Below are positions 34,391 to 42,909 of a stretch of DNA of 51,474 nt, piece by piece (position 1 is the first letter of the stretch; each line of letters starts with the position of its first letter). This DNA comes from Bacteroidota bacterium (GTDB lineage: Bacteria > Bacteroidota > Bacteroidia > Flavobacteriales > Schleiferiaceae). The stretch lies in the NCBI GenBank assembly GCA_003045865.1, contig PZPB01000008.1, positions 8,702 to 60,175 on the forward strand. Direction: 5' to 3'. The notes beneath the pieces were generated by a model. That model searched no databases and was not told where the DNA came from. It was given only the letters and a program-made list of their open reading frames with translations. The position numbers were made by a program, and so were the translations under genes.

Positions 34391-35482
34391 ATGAATTCTC
34401 CCCTTTCTCTCCTCTTGCTCTTTTTTGCTTTCTCGCTTAGTGGTCAAGATTGTAATCTTGTAAATGCAATGGTTAATGCTCCCAGTGGATTGATTCTGCG
34501 CAAGCAAGTGGCCAAAGGGTTTATTACTACTGTTCCTTTTGGGGATACCGTAAAATACTGCGCCAACAAAAGCTTCGGAAAAGCAGAATATGAAGGCATT
34601 AAGGGCGATTGGCGTAAAGTTTACTTCAAGAAAAAAGAAGGCTATATGTTTGATGGCTTCTTACGGAAAGCACCAAAAGACAGCCTAGATTTTGACAGCT
34701 TGCGCACTAGTGCGGCTAAAATAAGTGCCGTGAGCGATAGTATATTAGGAACCAATAATTCTAAAAATTTCAGCTCCGAAAAAACATTAAACCCCTTACA
34801 TCCTTATCTAAAAAGTGATAATCTGCAGTTGGCCGTAGAAAGTTATAACTTTTGTGGTGATATCCAATCTTTGGACCCGACTCTCTATTGGTATGGTGTT
34901 TTTCTACAGAGTGAATCCGAACCAAATGGCTTGCACCGCATCCAACCGCTCGATTTAAAATTGATTCTCAGTAAAGAAAAAGTGGGTAGTGGTCTAGAAT
35001 TCGATATTCTCACCAATAAAGACGAAAGAAGCCTCTTTTTAATAGGGTCCAATAAGGTCATTCCCTTTCAGGAGATTAGCCTTTACGATCAAAGTGAAGC
35101 CATGCGTGTTCGCGGTTCGAAACTTTTCCCCGGGCAAGAATTAAGTTTGGATGATACTAGAAAGGTAAAACTTACAGCTACTGGTCAGGTAATAAAAGCT
35201 GGCGATTGCCCTACCCTAAAGGATTATAAGATTACCATTAGCTATCAAAATGATGGTCTAAAATTAGAACAAAATTTAGCCGAATTAATCCCCAATTTCG
35301 GCGATTGCCAAATTCCGCGCCTTTACTGGTATGGTGATATTAGCGGCGATGGCCTTAGCGATATCATCTATGTAAGTGCATTTGAAGATAAAAATGTATT
35401 TACCTTTTTGCAAAGTGTTGCTAATCCTAGCAAAGAATTATTTACTCAAAGAGCTGTTTTCACCCTCACAAATTGCCAATAA
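34391..35482 (+). CDS. Secreted protein with SH3-like domain
   Basis: A 363-residue protein. The ATG at 34391 starts a signal peptide (MNSPLSLLLLFFAFSLSGQ). A longer TTG start ten codons earlier would add a charged leader and is rejected. Residues about 25-90 look like a bacterial SH3 fold (APSGLILRKQ ... GDWRKVYFKKKEGYMFDGF). The rest (about 125-363) has no motif I recognise, though its end (YWYGDISGDGLSDIIYV) resembles an FG-GAP/VCBS calcium loop. SH3-like domains often bind peptidoglycan. The function is unassigned. Confidence 0.75.
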   Translation: MNSPLSLLLLFFAFSLSGQDCNLVNAMVNAPSGLILRKQVAKGFITTVPFGDTVKYCANKSFGKAEYEGIKGDWRKVYFKKKEGYMFDGFLRKAPKDSLDFDSLRTSAAKISAVSDSILGTNNSKNFSSEKTLNPLHPYLKSDNLQLAVESYNFCGDIQSLDPTLYWYGVFLQSESEPNGLHRIQPLDLKLILSKEKVGSGLEFDILTNKDERSLFLIGSNKVIPFQEISLYDQSEAMRVRGSKLFPGQELSLDDTRKVKLTATGQVIKAGDCPTLKDYKITISYQNDGLKLEQNLAELIPNFGDCQIPRLYWYGDISGDGLSDIIYVSAFEDKNVFTFLQSVANPSKELFTQRAVFTLTNCQ

Positions 35483-35485
35483 TTA

Positions 35486-37114
35486 ATGGATATCGAATTT
35501 AATAAGAACGAAGATCATCTGAAAATCTTAGTCTCTAAACTAAAAACAAAGCTCAAAAAAATCCATTTAGGCGGTGGAGAAGCAAAAATTGCCAAACAAC
35601 ACGCGCAGGGCAAGTTAAGTGCCCGCGAAAGAGTGGCTTATCTTTTAGATAAAGGTAAGCCTCAAATTGAAATTGGCGCCTTTGCTGGATACGGCATGTA
35701 TGCCGATCATGGCGGCTGTCCGAGCGGCGGCGTTGTGGTTGTTTTAGGTTATATTAAAGGCCGTATGTGTATAATTGTGGCCAACGACGCCACCGTAAAA
35801 GCTGGTGCTTGGTTTCCAATTACGGGCAAGAAAAACCTGCGTGCTCAAGAAATTGCCATGGAAAATCATATCCCTATTATTTACTTGGTAGATAGTGCAG
35901 GAGTTTACCTTCCCATGCAAAATGAAATCTTCCCCGATAAAGAAAATTTCGGGCGCATCTTTCGCAATAATGCTATTCTTTCTTCCATGGGCATAACCCA
36001 AATTTCAGCAATAATGGGCAGTTGCGTTGCCGGTGGTGCCTACCTACCCATTATGAGCGACGAGGCCCTCATTGTTGATAAAACAGGTAGCATTTTCTTA
36101 GCGGGTTCTTACCTCGTTAAAGCCGCTATTGGTGAAGACATTGACAATGAAACCCTCGGTGGCGCTACAACTCACTGTGAAATTTCGGGCGTAACCGATT
36201 ATAAGAGCAAAGACGATAAAGACTGTTTAAGCTCCATCCAAAATATTATTGATAAAATAGGCGATACTAACAAAGCGGGATTTAATCGCGCTAAACCCGC
36301 AGAACCAACCAAAGACCCAAAAGAGATTTATGGATTAATGCCCATGGAATCTTCTAAGCCTTACAAAACCCAAGAGATTATTGATCGTTTGCTCGACAAT
36401 TCTGAATTTGAAGAATATAAAGCGGGTTACGGTAAAACCATTATTACCGGTTATGGCCGCATCGATGGTTGGGCGGTAGGAATTGTAGCCAATAACCGCG
36501 AATTGATCCGCAGTAAGAAGGGCGAAATGCAATTTGGTGGCGTAATTTATTCCGACAGCGCCGATAAGGCTTCACGCTTTATTGCTAATTGCAATCAGAA
36601 AAAAATTCCCTTAGTATTCTTGCAAGACGTTACGGGTTTTATGGTAGGCTCGCGCAGTGAACACGGCGGAATAATTAAGGATGGTGCTAAAATGGTTAAT
36701 GCCATGAGTAACTCGGTAGTGCCGAAGTTTACCATTATTATGAATAATAGCTTTGGGGCCGGTAATTACGCCATGTGCGGTAAAGCGTATGATCCGCGCT
36801 TAATTGTGGCTTGGCCAAATTCCAAATTAGCGGTTATGGGCGGCGCCCAGGCAGCCAAGGTTTTATTACAAATTGAAAAATCTCGCCTTAAAGGTTTGGG
36901 TAAAGAAATTACCCCTGAGGTTGAAAAAGAGCTTTTGGATCGTATCCATGCCGATTATGAAGAGCAAATGAAGCCCGAATACGCGGCAGCACGCTTGTGG
37001 ACCGACGCAATTATTGACCCCATTGATACGCGCAAATGGATTAGCATGGGGATAGAAATGGCTAATCATGCTCCCATTGAAAAAGCCTATAATCCAGGAA
37101 TAATTCAGGCTTAA
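35486..37114 (+). CDS. Acyl-CoA carboxylase beta (carboxyltransferase) subunit
   Basis: A 542-residue biotin-dependent carboxyltransferase. GKLSARERVAYLLDKG, the oxyanion-hole segments GSCVAGGAYLPIMSDE and NNSFGAGNYAMCGKAYDPR, and FPDKENFGRIFRNNA are those of methylcrotonyl-CoA/propionyl-CoA carboxylase beta chains. Methylcrotonyl-CoA (leucine breakdown) is the best guess from FPDKENFGR. The alpha (biotin) subunit is not in this window. It starts 3 bases after the previous stop. Confidence 0.9.
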   Translation: MDIEFNKNEDHLKILVSKLKTKLKKIHLGGGEAKIAKQHAQGKLSARERVAYLLDKGKPQIEIGAFAGYGMYADHGGCPSGGVVVVLGYIKGRMCIIVANDATVKAGAWFPITGKKNLRAQEIAMENHIPIIYLVDSAGVYLPMQNEIFPDKENFGRIFRNNAILSSMGITQISAIMGSCVAGGAYLPIMSDEALIVDKTGSIFLAGSYLVKAAIGEDIDNETLGGATTHCEISGVTDYKSKDDKDCLSSIQNIIDKIGDTNKAGFNRAKPAEPTKDPKEIYGLMPMESSKPYKTQEIIDRLLDNSEFEEYKAGYGKTIITGYGRIDGWAVGIVANNRELIRSKKGEMQFGGVIYSDSADKASRFIANCNQKKIPLVFLQDVTGFMVGSRSEHGGIIKDGAKMVNAMSNSVVPKFTIIMNNSFGAGNYAMCGKAYDPRLIVAWPNSKLAVMGGAQAAKVLLQIEKSRLKGLGKEITPEVEKELLDRIHADYEEQMKPEYAAARLWTDAIIDPIDTRKWISMGIEMANHAPIEKAYNPGIIQA

Positions 37115-37182
37115 ATAATTTTCGAAAACATTTTAATCCTCTTCGCGCTTCTAATAAACTGAGTTCAATTATAAATTAGAAG

Positions 37183-38448
37183 ATGATGAGGATTTTAGTT
37201 TGGTTTAGAAACGACCTACGTTTACATGATAACCCTGCGCTTAGTGCGGCTTGCGCTCAGGCAGACGAAGTAATTGCCTATTACTGTTTTGATAGTCAAT
37301 ACTATGGTGATAATAAGTCCGCTTTTCCCCGGATTGGTGCCCGCAGGGCGCAATTTATTTTGGAATCGCTGCAAGATTTAAAAGAATCTTTAGCCTCCTT
37401 AAATATTCCGCTGCAAATAAGTATTGGTAAACCATGGGAAGGTATTAACACGCTGCATCAAAACTTTCCTGTTGATGCCATTTTTTATAGTGAAGAATAT
37501 GCCTACGAAGAAATCATGCAGGCAGATGAGTTAGAATCCCTAGATATTCCCTTGCAAAGCTTCGAAGCCAACCAACTTTTTAATATCTCCGAATTACCCT
37601 TCCCCCTTTATAAATTGCCACGTGGCTTTACCACCTTTCGCAAAAAGATAGAAACCGTAATTAGTCCTGCTGCAGTTCTTTCTTCGTCGCAATCGCCTCT
37701 ATCCACTAGCCCAGTGGCCTCTACTCCCCTGCCCAGTTTAATTGCTTTGGGTCTGCGCCCAGATGCGATCGACGAGCGCGCCGCCTTGAAACCCAAAGGA
37801 GGGGAAAAAGAAGGATTAAAGCGATTGCATTATTACCTCTTCAGCAGTAAAAACTTATCTCAATATAAAGAAACCCGCAACGGCATGATTGGAAGCGATT
37901 ACAGCTCTAAGTTCTCTTTTTGGCTGGCTAATGGTTCTTTATCTCCCCGAAAAATTTACCACGAAATAAAAGATTACGAAGCACAATTTGGCGCTAACGA
38001 ATCTACCTATTGGTTGTACTTTGAATTACTTTGGCGCGAATTCTTTCGTTTAAATGCGGCTAAAAAAGGCGCTAACTTCTTTCAAATGCCTTTAGATTAT
38101 CACTCATCGGTAGATGCGCAATTTGAAAAATGGCGGCAAGGAAAAACGGGTCATCCTTTTATCGATGCAAATATGCGCGAGTTAGCCCTCACGGGTTTTA
38201 TGAGTAATCGGGGGCGACAAAACGTTGCCTCCTATCTTATCAATAATTTAAAAGGCGATTGGCGCCTTGGAGCCGCATGGTTTGAGTCGGCCCTTATCGA
38301 TTATGATGTATCTAGCAATTACGGCAATTGGACCTATCTCGCCGGAAACGGCAATGACCCACGCGAACAACGTAGCTTTAATATTAATTCGCAACAAGAA
38401 CGCTATGACCCCAATGGCGATTATGTGAATCTTTGGTTAAAATTTTAA
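37183..38448 (+). CDS. Cryptochrome DASH
   Basis: A 421-residue FAD protein of the photolyase/cryptochrome family. An N-terminal Rossmann domain (ILVWFRNDLRLHDNPAL) precedes the FAD-binding helical domain (SDYSSKFSFWLANGSLSPR, LLWREFFRLNA, FMSNRGRQNVASYL, and DYDVSSNYGNWTYLAGNGND). These are DASH signatures. DASH proteins repair cyclobutane dimers in single-stranded or looped DNA with blue light. It probably starts a new transcript, although no clear -7 box was found in the 68-base gap. A second photolyase-family gene lies 4.5 kb downstream. Confidence 0.93.
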   Translation: MMRILVWFRNDLRLHDNPALSAACAQADEVIAYYCFDSQYYGDNKSAFPRIGARRAQFILESLQDLKESLASLNIPLQISIGKPWEGINTLHQNFPVDAIFYSEEYAYEEIMQADELESLDIPLQSFEANQLFNISELPFPLYKLPRGFTTFRKKIETVISPAAVLSSSQSPLSTSPVASTPLPSLIALGLRPDAIDERAALKPKGGEKEGLKRLHYYLFSSKNLSQYKETRNGMIGSDYSSKFSFWLANGSLSPRKIYHEIKDYEAQFGANESTYWLYFELLWREFFRLNAAKKGANFFQMPLDYHSSVDAQFEKWRQGKTGHPFIDANMRELALTGFMSNRGRQNVASYLINNLKGDWRLGAAWFESALIDYDVSSNYGNWTYLAGNGNDPREQRSFNINSQQERYDPNGDYVNLWLKF

Positions 38449-38502
38449 AAAATACAGAACAGATAGAGCTTTTTAAGGTTAACTAAATAAGAAATCTATA
38501 AT

Positions 38503-39171
38503 ATGGCAGCAGCACCAAAAAAGACGAGCAAAAAAGTGGAAGATATCCGCACCATGATTGTTGAAAAATACCAAGAAAATCTTCTATTAGAAGGGAAAAA
38601 TCCCGCCAGTGTTTTTGCTTTTTGCAAGGACTTAGAAATTTCAGAAGCAGACTTTTACGCGCACTTCAACGACTTTGGTCAGGTGGCAGCTGCTTTTTGG
38701 ATGGAACTTTTCCATAAAAATATTAGTGCTTTAGAAGGGAGCGCCGAATGGGAAGATTTTAGAACACGTGAGAAATTGCTTTCCTTCTACTTTAGCTTTT
38801 TTGAGCAATTAAAAAGTAACCGTTCTTATGTCCTTTTGGTTTTAGATAGCAAGATGTTCAATCTAAAGAAAGGCAGTAGCGACTTAAGTGAACTGAAAGC
38901 CGCCTTTAAAAAATGGCTCAACCAAATCTTAATTGAAGGGCGCAGCCGCGAAGAAATTGCCGGTCGCTCTAAGTTCAATGATATTTATGATGACCTATTC
39001 TGGTATCAATTCCTCTTCTTAATGGATTTCTGGCGCAAGGACAAATCTCTTGGCTTTGAAAGCACCGATGAAGCCATTGAGAAATCCGTAAACTTCTCCT
39101 TCGATCTAATCGAAAAAAATGCCATTGACTCGGCCTTTGATTTCGGGAAATTTATTTTCCAAAACCGATGA
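38503..39171 (+). CDS. TetR-like regulator, divergent N-terminal HTH
   Basis: A 222-residue helical protein. The N-terminal 60 residues (VFAFCKDLEISEADFYAHFNDFG) have a TetR-type helix-turn-helix in which YAHF replaces the usual YYHF/YRHF. The rest is a TetR_C-like all-helical domain. A basic leader (AAAPKKTSKKVEDIR) is present. It overlaps the AarF/UbiB kinase gene by four bases (39168-39171), a pair that recurs in Bacteroidota. Whether it regulates or assists that kinase is not known. Confidence 0.8.
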   Translation: MAAAPKKTSKKVEDIRTMIVEKYQENLLLEGKNPASVFAFCKDLEISEADFYAHFNDFGQVAAAFWMELFHKNISALEGSAEWEDFRTREKLLSFYFSFFEQLKSNRSYVLLVLDSKMFNLKKGSSDLSELKAAFKKWLNQILIEGRSREEIAGRSKFNDIYDDLFWYQFLFLMDFWRKDKSLGFESTDEAIEKSVNFSFDLIEKNAIDSAFDFGKFIFQNR

Positions 39172-40490
39172 AAGAACAAGACAAAATTTATAGCAGTCGT
39201 AGCCAAAGAACGGGCAAGTTTATAACTACGGGTGCAAAAATTGGCCGCAATTACCTTAAGCACTATTCTAAGAAATTAATTAGCGGTGAGGATAATCAAG
39301 AAGAATTACAAGAGCGAAATGCCGAAGACGTTTATGATGCACTCAGCAATCTAAAAGGTAGCGCATTAAAAGTAGCGCAAATGTTAAGCATGGACCAAGG
39401 TTTATTGCCTCAGGCTTATACTACCAAATTTGCTCAAGCTCAATATTCGGCGCCACCACTGTCTTACCCATTGGTTGTAAAAACATTTCAGCAGCATTTT
39501 AAAAAGGCGCCCAGTGAAATTTTTGATGAATTTTCGCGTAATAGTGTTGCTGCGGCTAGTATTGGCCAAGTGCATAAGGCCAAACTAGACGGAAAAAACT
39601 TAGCCATTAAAATTCAATACCCTGGAGTGGCCAATAGTATCCAGTCTGATTTAAAAATGGTTCGTCCCGTAGTTGGCGCTATGTTCAATATTAGCCAAAC
39701 GGAAATTAGCCATTACCTTTCTGAAGTTGAGGAAAGACTTTTAGAGGAAACCGATTATCTCCTCGAACTAAAGCGCAGCCGAGAAATAACCGAAGCTTGT
39801 GCTCACATTGAAGGACTAGAGTTCCCAAAGTACTATGAAGATTTATCTTCCGCAAAAGTGCTTACCATGGATTGGCTGGATGGCTTTCATCTCGACAAGT
39901 TTTTAGCTCTAAACCCTAGCCAAGAAATACGCAATCAGATTGGGCAGGTTATTTGGGATTTCTACGATTTTCAAATACACAGCTTACAGCAAGTGCATGC
40001 CGATCCTCACCCTGGTAATTTCCTTTTTCAAGAAGATGGTACCGTAGGGGTAATTGATTTTGGCTGTATCAAGGAACTTCAGGAAAATTTCTACCGTAAG
40101 TACTTCCAAATTATGAAGCCTGCCATTAGCGATGATGACGAGGAGTTTAGTGACTTACTTTACCAATTGCAATTCTTATTAAAAAGTGACAAGACCGAAG
40201 AAGTTAGCCATTTTAAGGAAATCTATAAAGATGTTTTAGAATTACTCGGGCGACCCTTTTTCAGCGATACCTTCGACTTTTCCGACAAATCTTACTTCGA
40301 GAAAATATATGCCATGAGCGATATATTTAAGAATGATAAGATGGTTAAAAACGCGAAAGCTGGCCGAGGTCCAAAGGATGCGATTTATTTAAACCGAACC
40401 TATTTTGGACTTTACTCAATGTTGCATTCTTTAGGCGCTAAGGTTGTAACTAATTCGGCTGTAGATGCCTTATTTACTGAGAAAGTTTAA
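39168..40490 (+). CDS. AarF/ABC1/UbiB family atypical kinase
   Basis: A 440-residue member of the UbiB family, tied in other organisms to quinone synthesis or lipid homeostasis. The A-rich loop VAAASIGQVHKAKL, the lysine in LAIKIQYPG, the catalytic-loop HADPHPGNFLF and the metal-binding VIDFGCIKEL are intact. The N-terminal KxGQ motif reads Lys68-Val-Ala-Gln (ALKVAQMLSM), with Gly replaced by Ala. There is no C-terminal membrane helix as in E. coli UbiB. It is coupled to a TetR-like gene. Confidence 0.9.
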   Translation: MKEQDKIYSSRSQRTGKFITTGAKIGRNYLKHYSKKLISGEDNQEELQERNAEDVYDALSNLKGSALKVAQMLSMDQGLLPQAYTTKFAQAQYSAPPLSYPLVVKTFQQHFKKAPSEIFDEFSRNSVAAASIGQVHKAKLDGKNLAIKIQYPGVANSIQSDLKMVRPVVGAMFNISQTEISHYLSEVEERLLEETDYLLELKRSREITEACAHIEGLEFPKYYEDLSSAKVLTMDWLDGFHLDKFLALNPSQEIRNQIGQVIWDFYDFQIHSLQQVHADPHPGNFLFQEDGTVGVIDFGCIKELQENFYRKYFQIMKPAISDDDEEFSDLLYQLQFLLKSDKTEEVSHFKEIYKDVLELLGRPFFSDTFDFSDKSYFEKIYAMSDIFKNDKMVKNAKAGRGPKDAIYLNRTYFGLYSMLHSLGAKVVTNSAVDALFTEKV

Positions 40491-40512
40491 ATTAAGGCAG
40501 CAAAATTTTAAC

Positions 40513-41016
40513 ATGAAAAAGTTCTGTTTTTTAGCTGCTATTAGTCTTTTCGCAATTTTAAATTTAAGTGCTCAAAAGCATAGTTTAGGTTTCCGCACGG
40601 GCAGTGGTCAAGTTTCTGGGGCTGAATTATCTTATCAGTATAAACTAAATGACCTTAACCGCATTCAGTTAGATTTCGGTTTGCGCAGCCGCAAAGGAGT
40701 GGATGCTTTTAAAGTCGGCGGCCTATATCAGTGGGTACAAGATTTACCGCAACTAGAGGAAGGCTTTAATTGGCATTATGGTTTCGGCGCTGGACTGGGA
40801 TTTATTTCCTTTGATCAAGGCCTTTTCCCAAGCGAAAATTATGGCACTACTCTCTTTAGCCTAGACGGAATGGTGGGTTTAGAGTATTCTTTTAAAGAAT
40901 TGGCAGACATTCCTTTACAAGCAGGAATTGACGTAAAACCTTCCTTGCAGTTTTTTAGCGGTTATTTTGATTTGATTGGAGTAGATTTGGCTTTAAGTTT
41001 AAGATGGCAATTTTAA
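40513..41016 (+). CDS. Small outer-membrane beta-barrel-like protein
   Basis: A 167-residue exported protein. The signal peptide is KKFCFLAAISLFAILNLSAQ. The mature part alternates hydrophobic and polar residues, as in eight-stranded barrels (NRIQLDFGLRSR, LSLRWQF), and ends in Phe. The ATG at 40513 is chosen over a TTG 16 codons earlier that overlaps the kinase gene. No closer family was recognised. Confidence 0.7.
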   Translation: MKKFCFLAAISLFAILNLSAQKHSLGFRTGSGQVSGAELSYQYKLNDLNRIQLDFGLRSRKGVDAFKVGGLYQWVQDLPQLEEGFNWHYGFGAGLGFISFDQGLFPSENYGTTLFSLDGMVGLEYSFKELADIPLQAGIDVKPSLQFFSGYFDLIGVDLALSLRWQF

Positions 41017-41019
41017 TAG

Positions 41020-41559
41020 ATGAATTTTTGTAGCAATTGTGGTAGCAGTAAGATAGATTTCATTATCCCTTCCGGAGATGAGCGAAAACGCTTTGTATGC
41101 TCACAATGTCAAACCATTTTCTACGACAATCCCCGCATGATTGTGGGCTGCATCATAGAAAATGACGCCCAAGAAATAATGCTTTGTCGCCGCGGGATTG
41201 AGCCACGTTTGGGCTTCTGGAATTTACCCTGTGGCTTTTTAGAGAATGATGAAAAGATTGAAGACGGCGCTCTACGTGAAGTAAAAGAAGAAACCGGTGC
41301 CGAAGTGAAACTTGAAGGCTTGCACATTGTTTATAATCTTCCCAAAGCGCAACAAGTTTACTTAATTTTCAAAGCAAAGATGCAAGGTGACTATATTCAT
41401 CTTACCCCCGAAAGTACCGAAATAGCCTTTTTTTCCCTAAAGGAGATCCCTTGGGAAGAACTCGCCTTTTCGAGTAATGCATTTGCTATCAAACACCTTA
41501 TCGACCTTAAAGAAAACCCAAAGCTAAACAGCCTTTCAATTGGCAGCTTTCCTTCTTAA
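41020..41559 (+). CDS. Nudix hydrolase with zinc ribbon
   Basis: A 179-residue hydrolase. An N-terminal zinc ribbon uses Cys4, Cys7, Cys27 and Cys30 (FCSNCGS, VCSQCQ). The Nudix box spans 72-94 (GFLENDEKIEDGALREVKEE, then TGA) with all catalytic residues. The layout resembles the C-terminal half of NudC (NADH pyrophosphatase) and short ADP-ribose-type hydrolases. The substrate is not assigned. It lies 3 bases from each neighbour (40513 and 41563), so the three genes form one unit. Confidence 0.9.
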   Translation: MNFCSNCGSSKIDFIIPSGDERKRFVCSQCQTIFYDNPRMIVGCIIENDAQEIMLCRRGIEPRLGFWNLPCGFLENDEKIEDGALREVKEETGAEVKLEGLHIVYNLPKAQQVYLIFKAKMQGDYIHLTPESTEIAFFSLKEIPWEELAFSSNAFAIKHLIDLKENPKLNSLSIGSFPS

Positions 41560-41562
41560 ATT

Positions 41563-42234
41563 ATGAGCAGTACCACCCTTCCCCTTCATTATGTACAGCA
41601 AGCCGCATCTTCTAAATTTGGCACTAAAGCTCCTTTAGTGGTGATGGTTCATGGCTATGGCAGTCATGAGAATGATCTGTTTGGATTAAAGGATTATCTC
41701 TCTCCTGATGCACATTATGTTAGCGTGCGGGCGCCATTAAATTTAGGCTTTGGTGGCTTTGCTTGGTATCCTATTAACTTCGATAATTTAGGAAAGAAAG
41801 AATCAGACACCATACAAGCAGCCGAAAGTCGTGACTTACTCATGCGTTTTATTAAAGAGTATAAAGCGACTGAAAATTTAGAAGATAATCCGGTTTGGTT
41901 ACTAGGCTTTAGCCAGGGTGCCATTTTAAGCTATGGCTTGGCACTTAACTATCCGGAGCAGTTTAAATGCGTCATGCCTTTAAGCGGCTATATTTTAAAG
42001 GAAATTGTTCCTACTACCTTCAAAGAGGGTGCACTTAGAAATATATCTTTCTTTATTTCCCATGGTCAAGAAGATGATGTAATTCCCATCGCCGCTCCCC
42101 GCCAGGGTTTAGCGGTATTAGAACAATTGAAAATCAATCACATCTACCGTGAGTACCCTCAAGGCCATGGTATTGGGCCCGAGAATTTACAAGACTTGAA
42201 AACTTGGTTTTTTAAAGAATTAGAGAAAATATAG
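41563..42234 (+). CDS. Phospholipase/carboxylesterase family alpha/beta hydrolase
   Basis: A 223-residue cytosolic esterase. Oxyanion segment MVHGYGSHENDLF, nucleophile Ser117 in GFSQGA, acid Asp172 (SHGQEDDVIP) and His202 (PQGHGI) make the triad. It resembles acyl-protein thioesterase/carboxylesterase proteins (YpfH-like). The substrate is unknown. It is last in its operon. No strong terminator follows. Confidence 0.88.
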   Translation: MSSTTLPLHYVQQAASSKFGTKAPLVVMVHGYGSHENDLFGLKDYLSPDAHYVSVRAPLNLGFGGFAWYPINFDNLGKKESDTIQAAESRDLLMRFIKEYKATENLEDNPVWLLGFSQGAILSYGLALNYPEQFKCVMPLSGYILKEIVPTTFKEGALRNISFFISHGQEDDVIPIAAPRQGLAVLEQLKINHIYREYPQGHGIGPENLQDLKTWFFKELEKI

Positions 42235-42504
42235 ACTCAAATTTCGCTCTTGATATCGCTTAACTAAAGCTTTGCCCATTCTCAAATGCGGAAATTCAAA
42301 ATTTCCAATTCATCAATTGCATTTTTTCCAATTAAGGAGATGACATTTTAGAGAATTGTGAAAAATGAGTTTTACGGCAAATCTGCTCCTTAAAATTTGC
42401 AATACGCTTAATTCGGGATGTATTTAATTTGCTAAAGGTATTGTTTATGACAGTATGAAACCGGACTCATAGTAAACACCTTATTCCTAATTTCACCCCT
42501 CCTC
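42235..42504. other. Intergenic stretch, no gene seen
   Basis: A 270-base AT-rich gap between the esterase and DUF2256 genes. I found no frame resembling a protein family, no tRNA and no strong terminator. Short inverted repeats such as AAATTTCCAATT are within what A/T richness allows. Confidence 0.5.
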
Positions 42505-42651
42505 TTATTGTGGGTTCGGTTTTTTTCTCTCTCTTCTGCAACGTTCCGAACAATACCTAACCTCCTCCCAATTCCGCTCCCATTTCTTACGCCAAGTAAA
42601 AGGCCGCTCACAATGGGCACATACTTTTGTAGGTAAATCACTTTTTTTCAT
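42505..42651 (-). CDS. DUF2256 mini-protein (zinc-finger-like, photolyase-associated)
   Basis: A 48-residue protein encoded from ATG at 42649-42651 to TAA at 42505-42507. It begins [19 protein letters not shown] and contains RKKWERNW and [12 protein letters not shown], the hallmark of DUF2256. Cys11, Cys14, Cys34 and Cys38 could bind zinc. In many bacteria DUF2256 lies beside the cryptochrome/photolyase-related gene (PF04244), and here that gene starts 259 bases away on the opposite strand. The function is unknown. A longer minus-strand frame over the same bases is a shadow. Confidence 0.88.
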   Translation of the reverse strand: MKKSDLPTKVCAHCERPFTWRKKWERNWEEVRYCSERCRRERKKPNPQ

Positions 42652-42909
42652 GCGGTGATAACGCGGGTATTAAAGAGAAGTTCGTAAAAGCCAGAAAACC
42701 ACGGCTCTTAGTTCCTAGAGACCCTTAGCGCTAATAGACTGGATTAAGGAATTGATAACTAGCCCGTCTCCGAAAAGAAATCGAAATTACGCATTCTGTG
42801 GCTTTAGCAAAGCCATGCTAGTGCCCTAGGAAATTCAAGAAATCTCTGGGAAAAACCGCCAATCCATCAACAATTAAGGCCTTAGCAAGTTCTAATATAA
42901 ACATTTGGT
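42652..42909. other. Divergent intergenic region with a perfect hairpin
   Basis: A 258-base gap between the divergent DUF2256 and photolyase genes, expected to hold both promoters. No TAnnTTTG box was clear. TGGCTTT (42799-42805) and AAAGCCA (42809-42815) form a 7-bp palindrome with loop AGC, extended by GCA/TGC further out. It could be an operator or an mRNA hairpin for the photolyase gene. Confidence 0.4.

Noticed and set aside
42432-42641. A 69-codon minus-strand frame
   Set aside because: It is a shadow frame over the DUF2256 gene, whose own frame (42505-42651) has a full family match.
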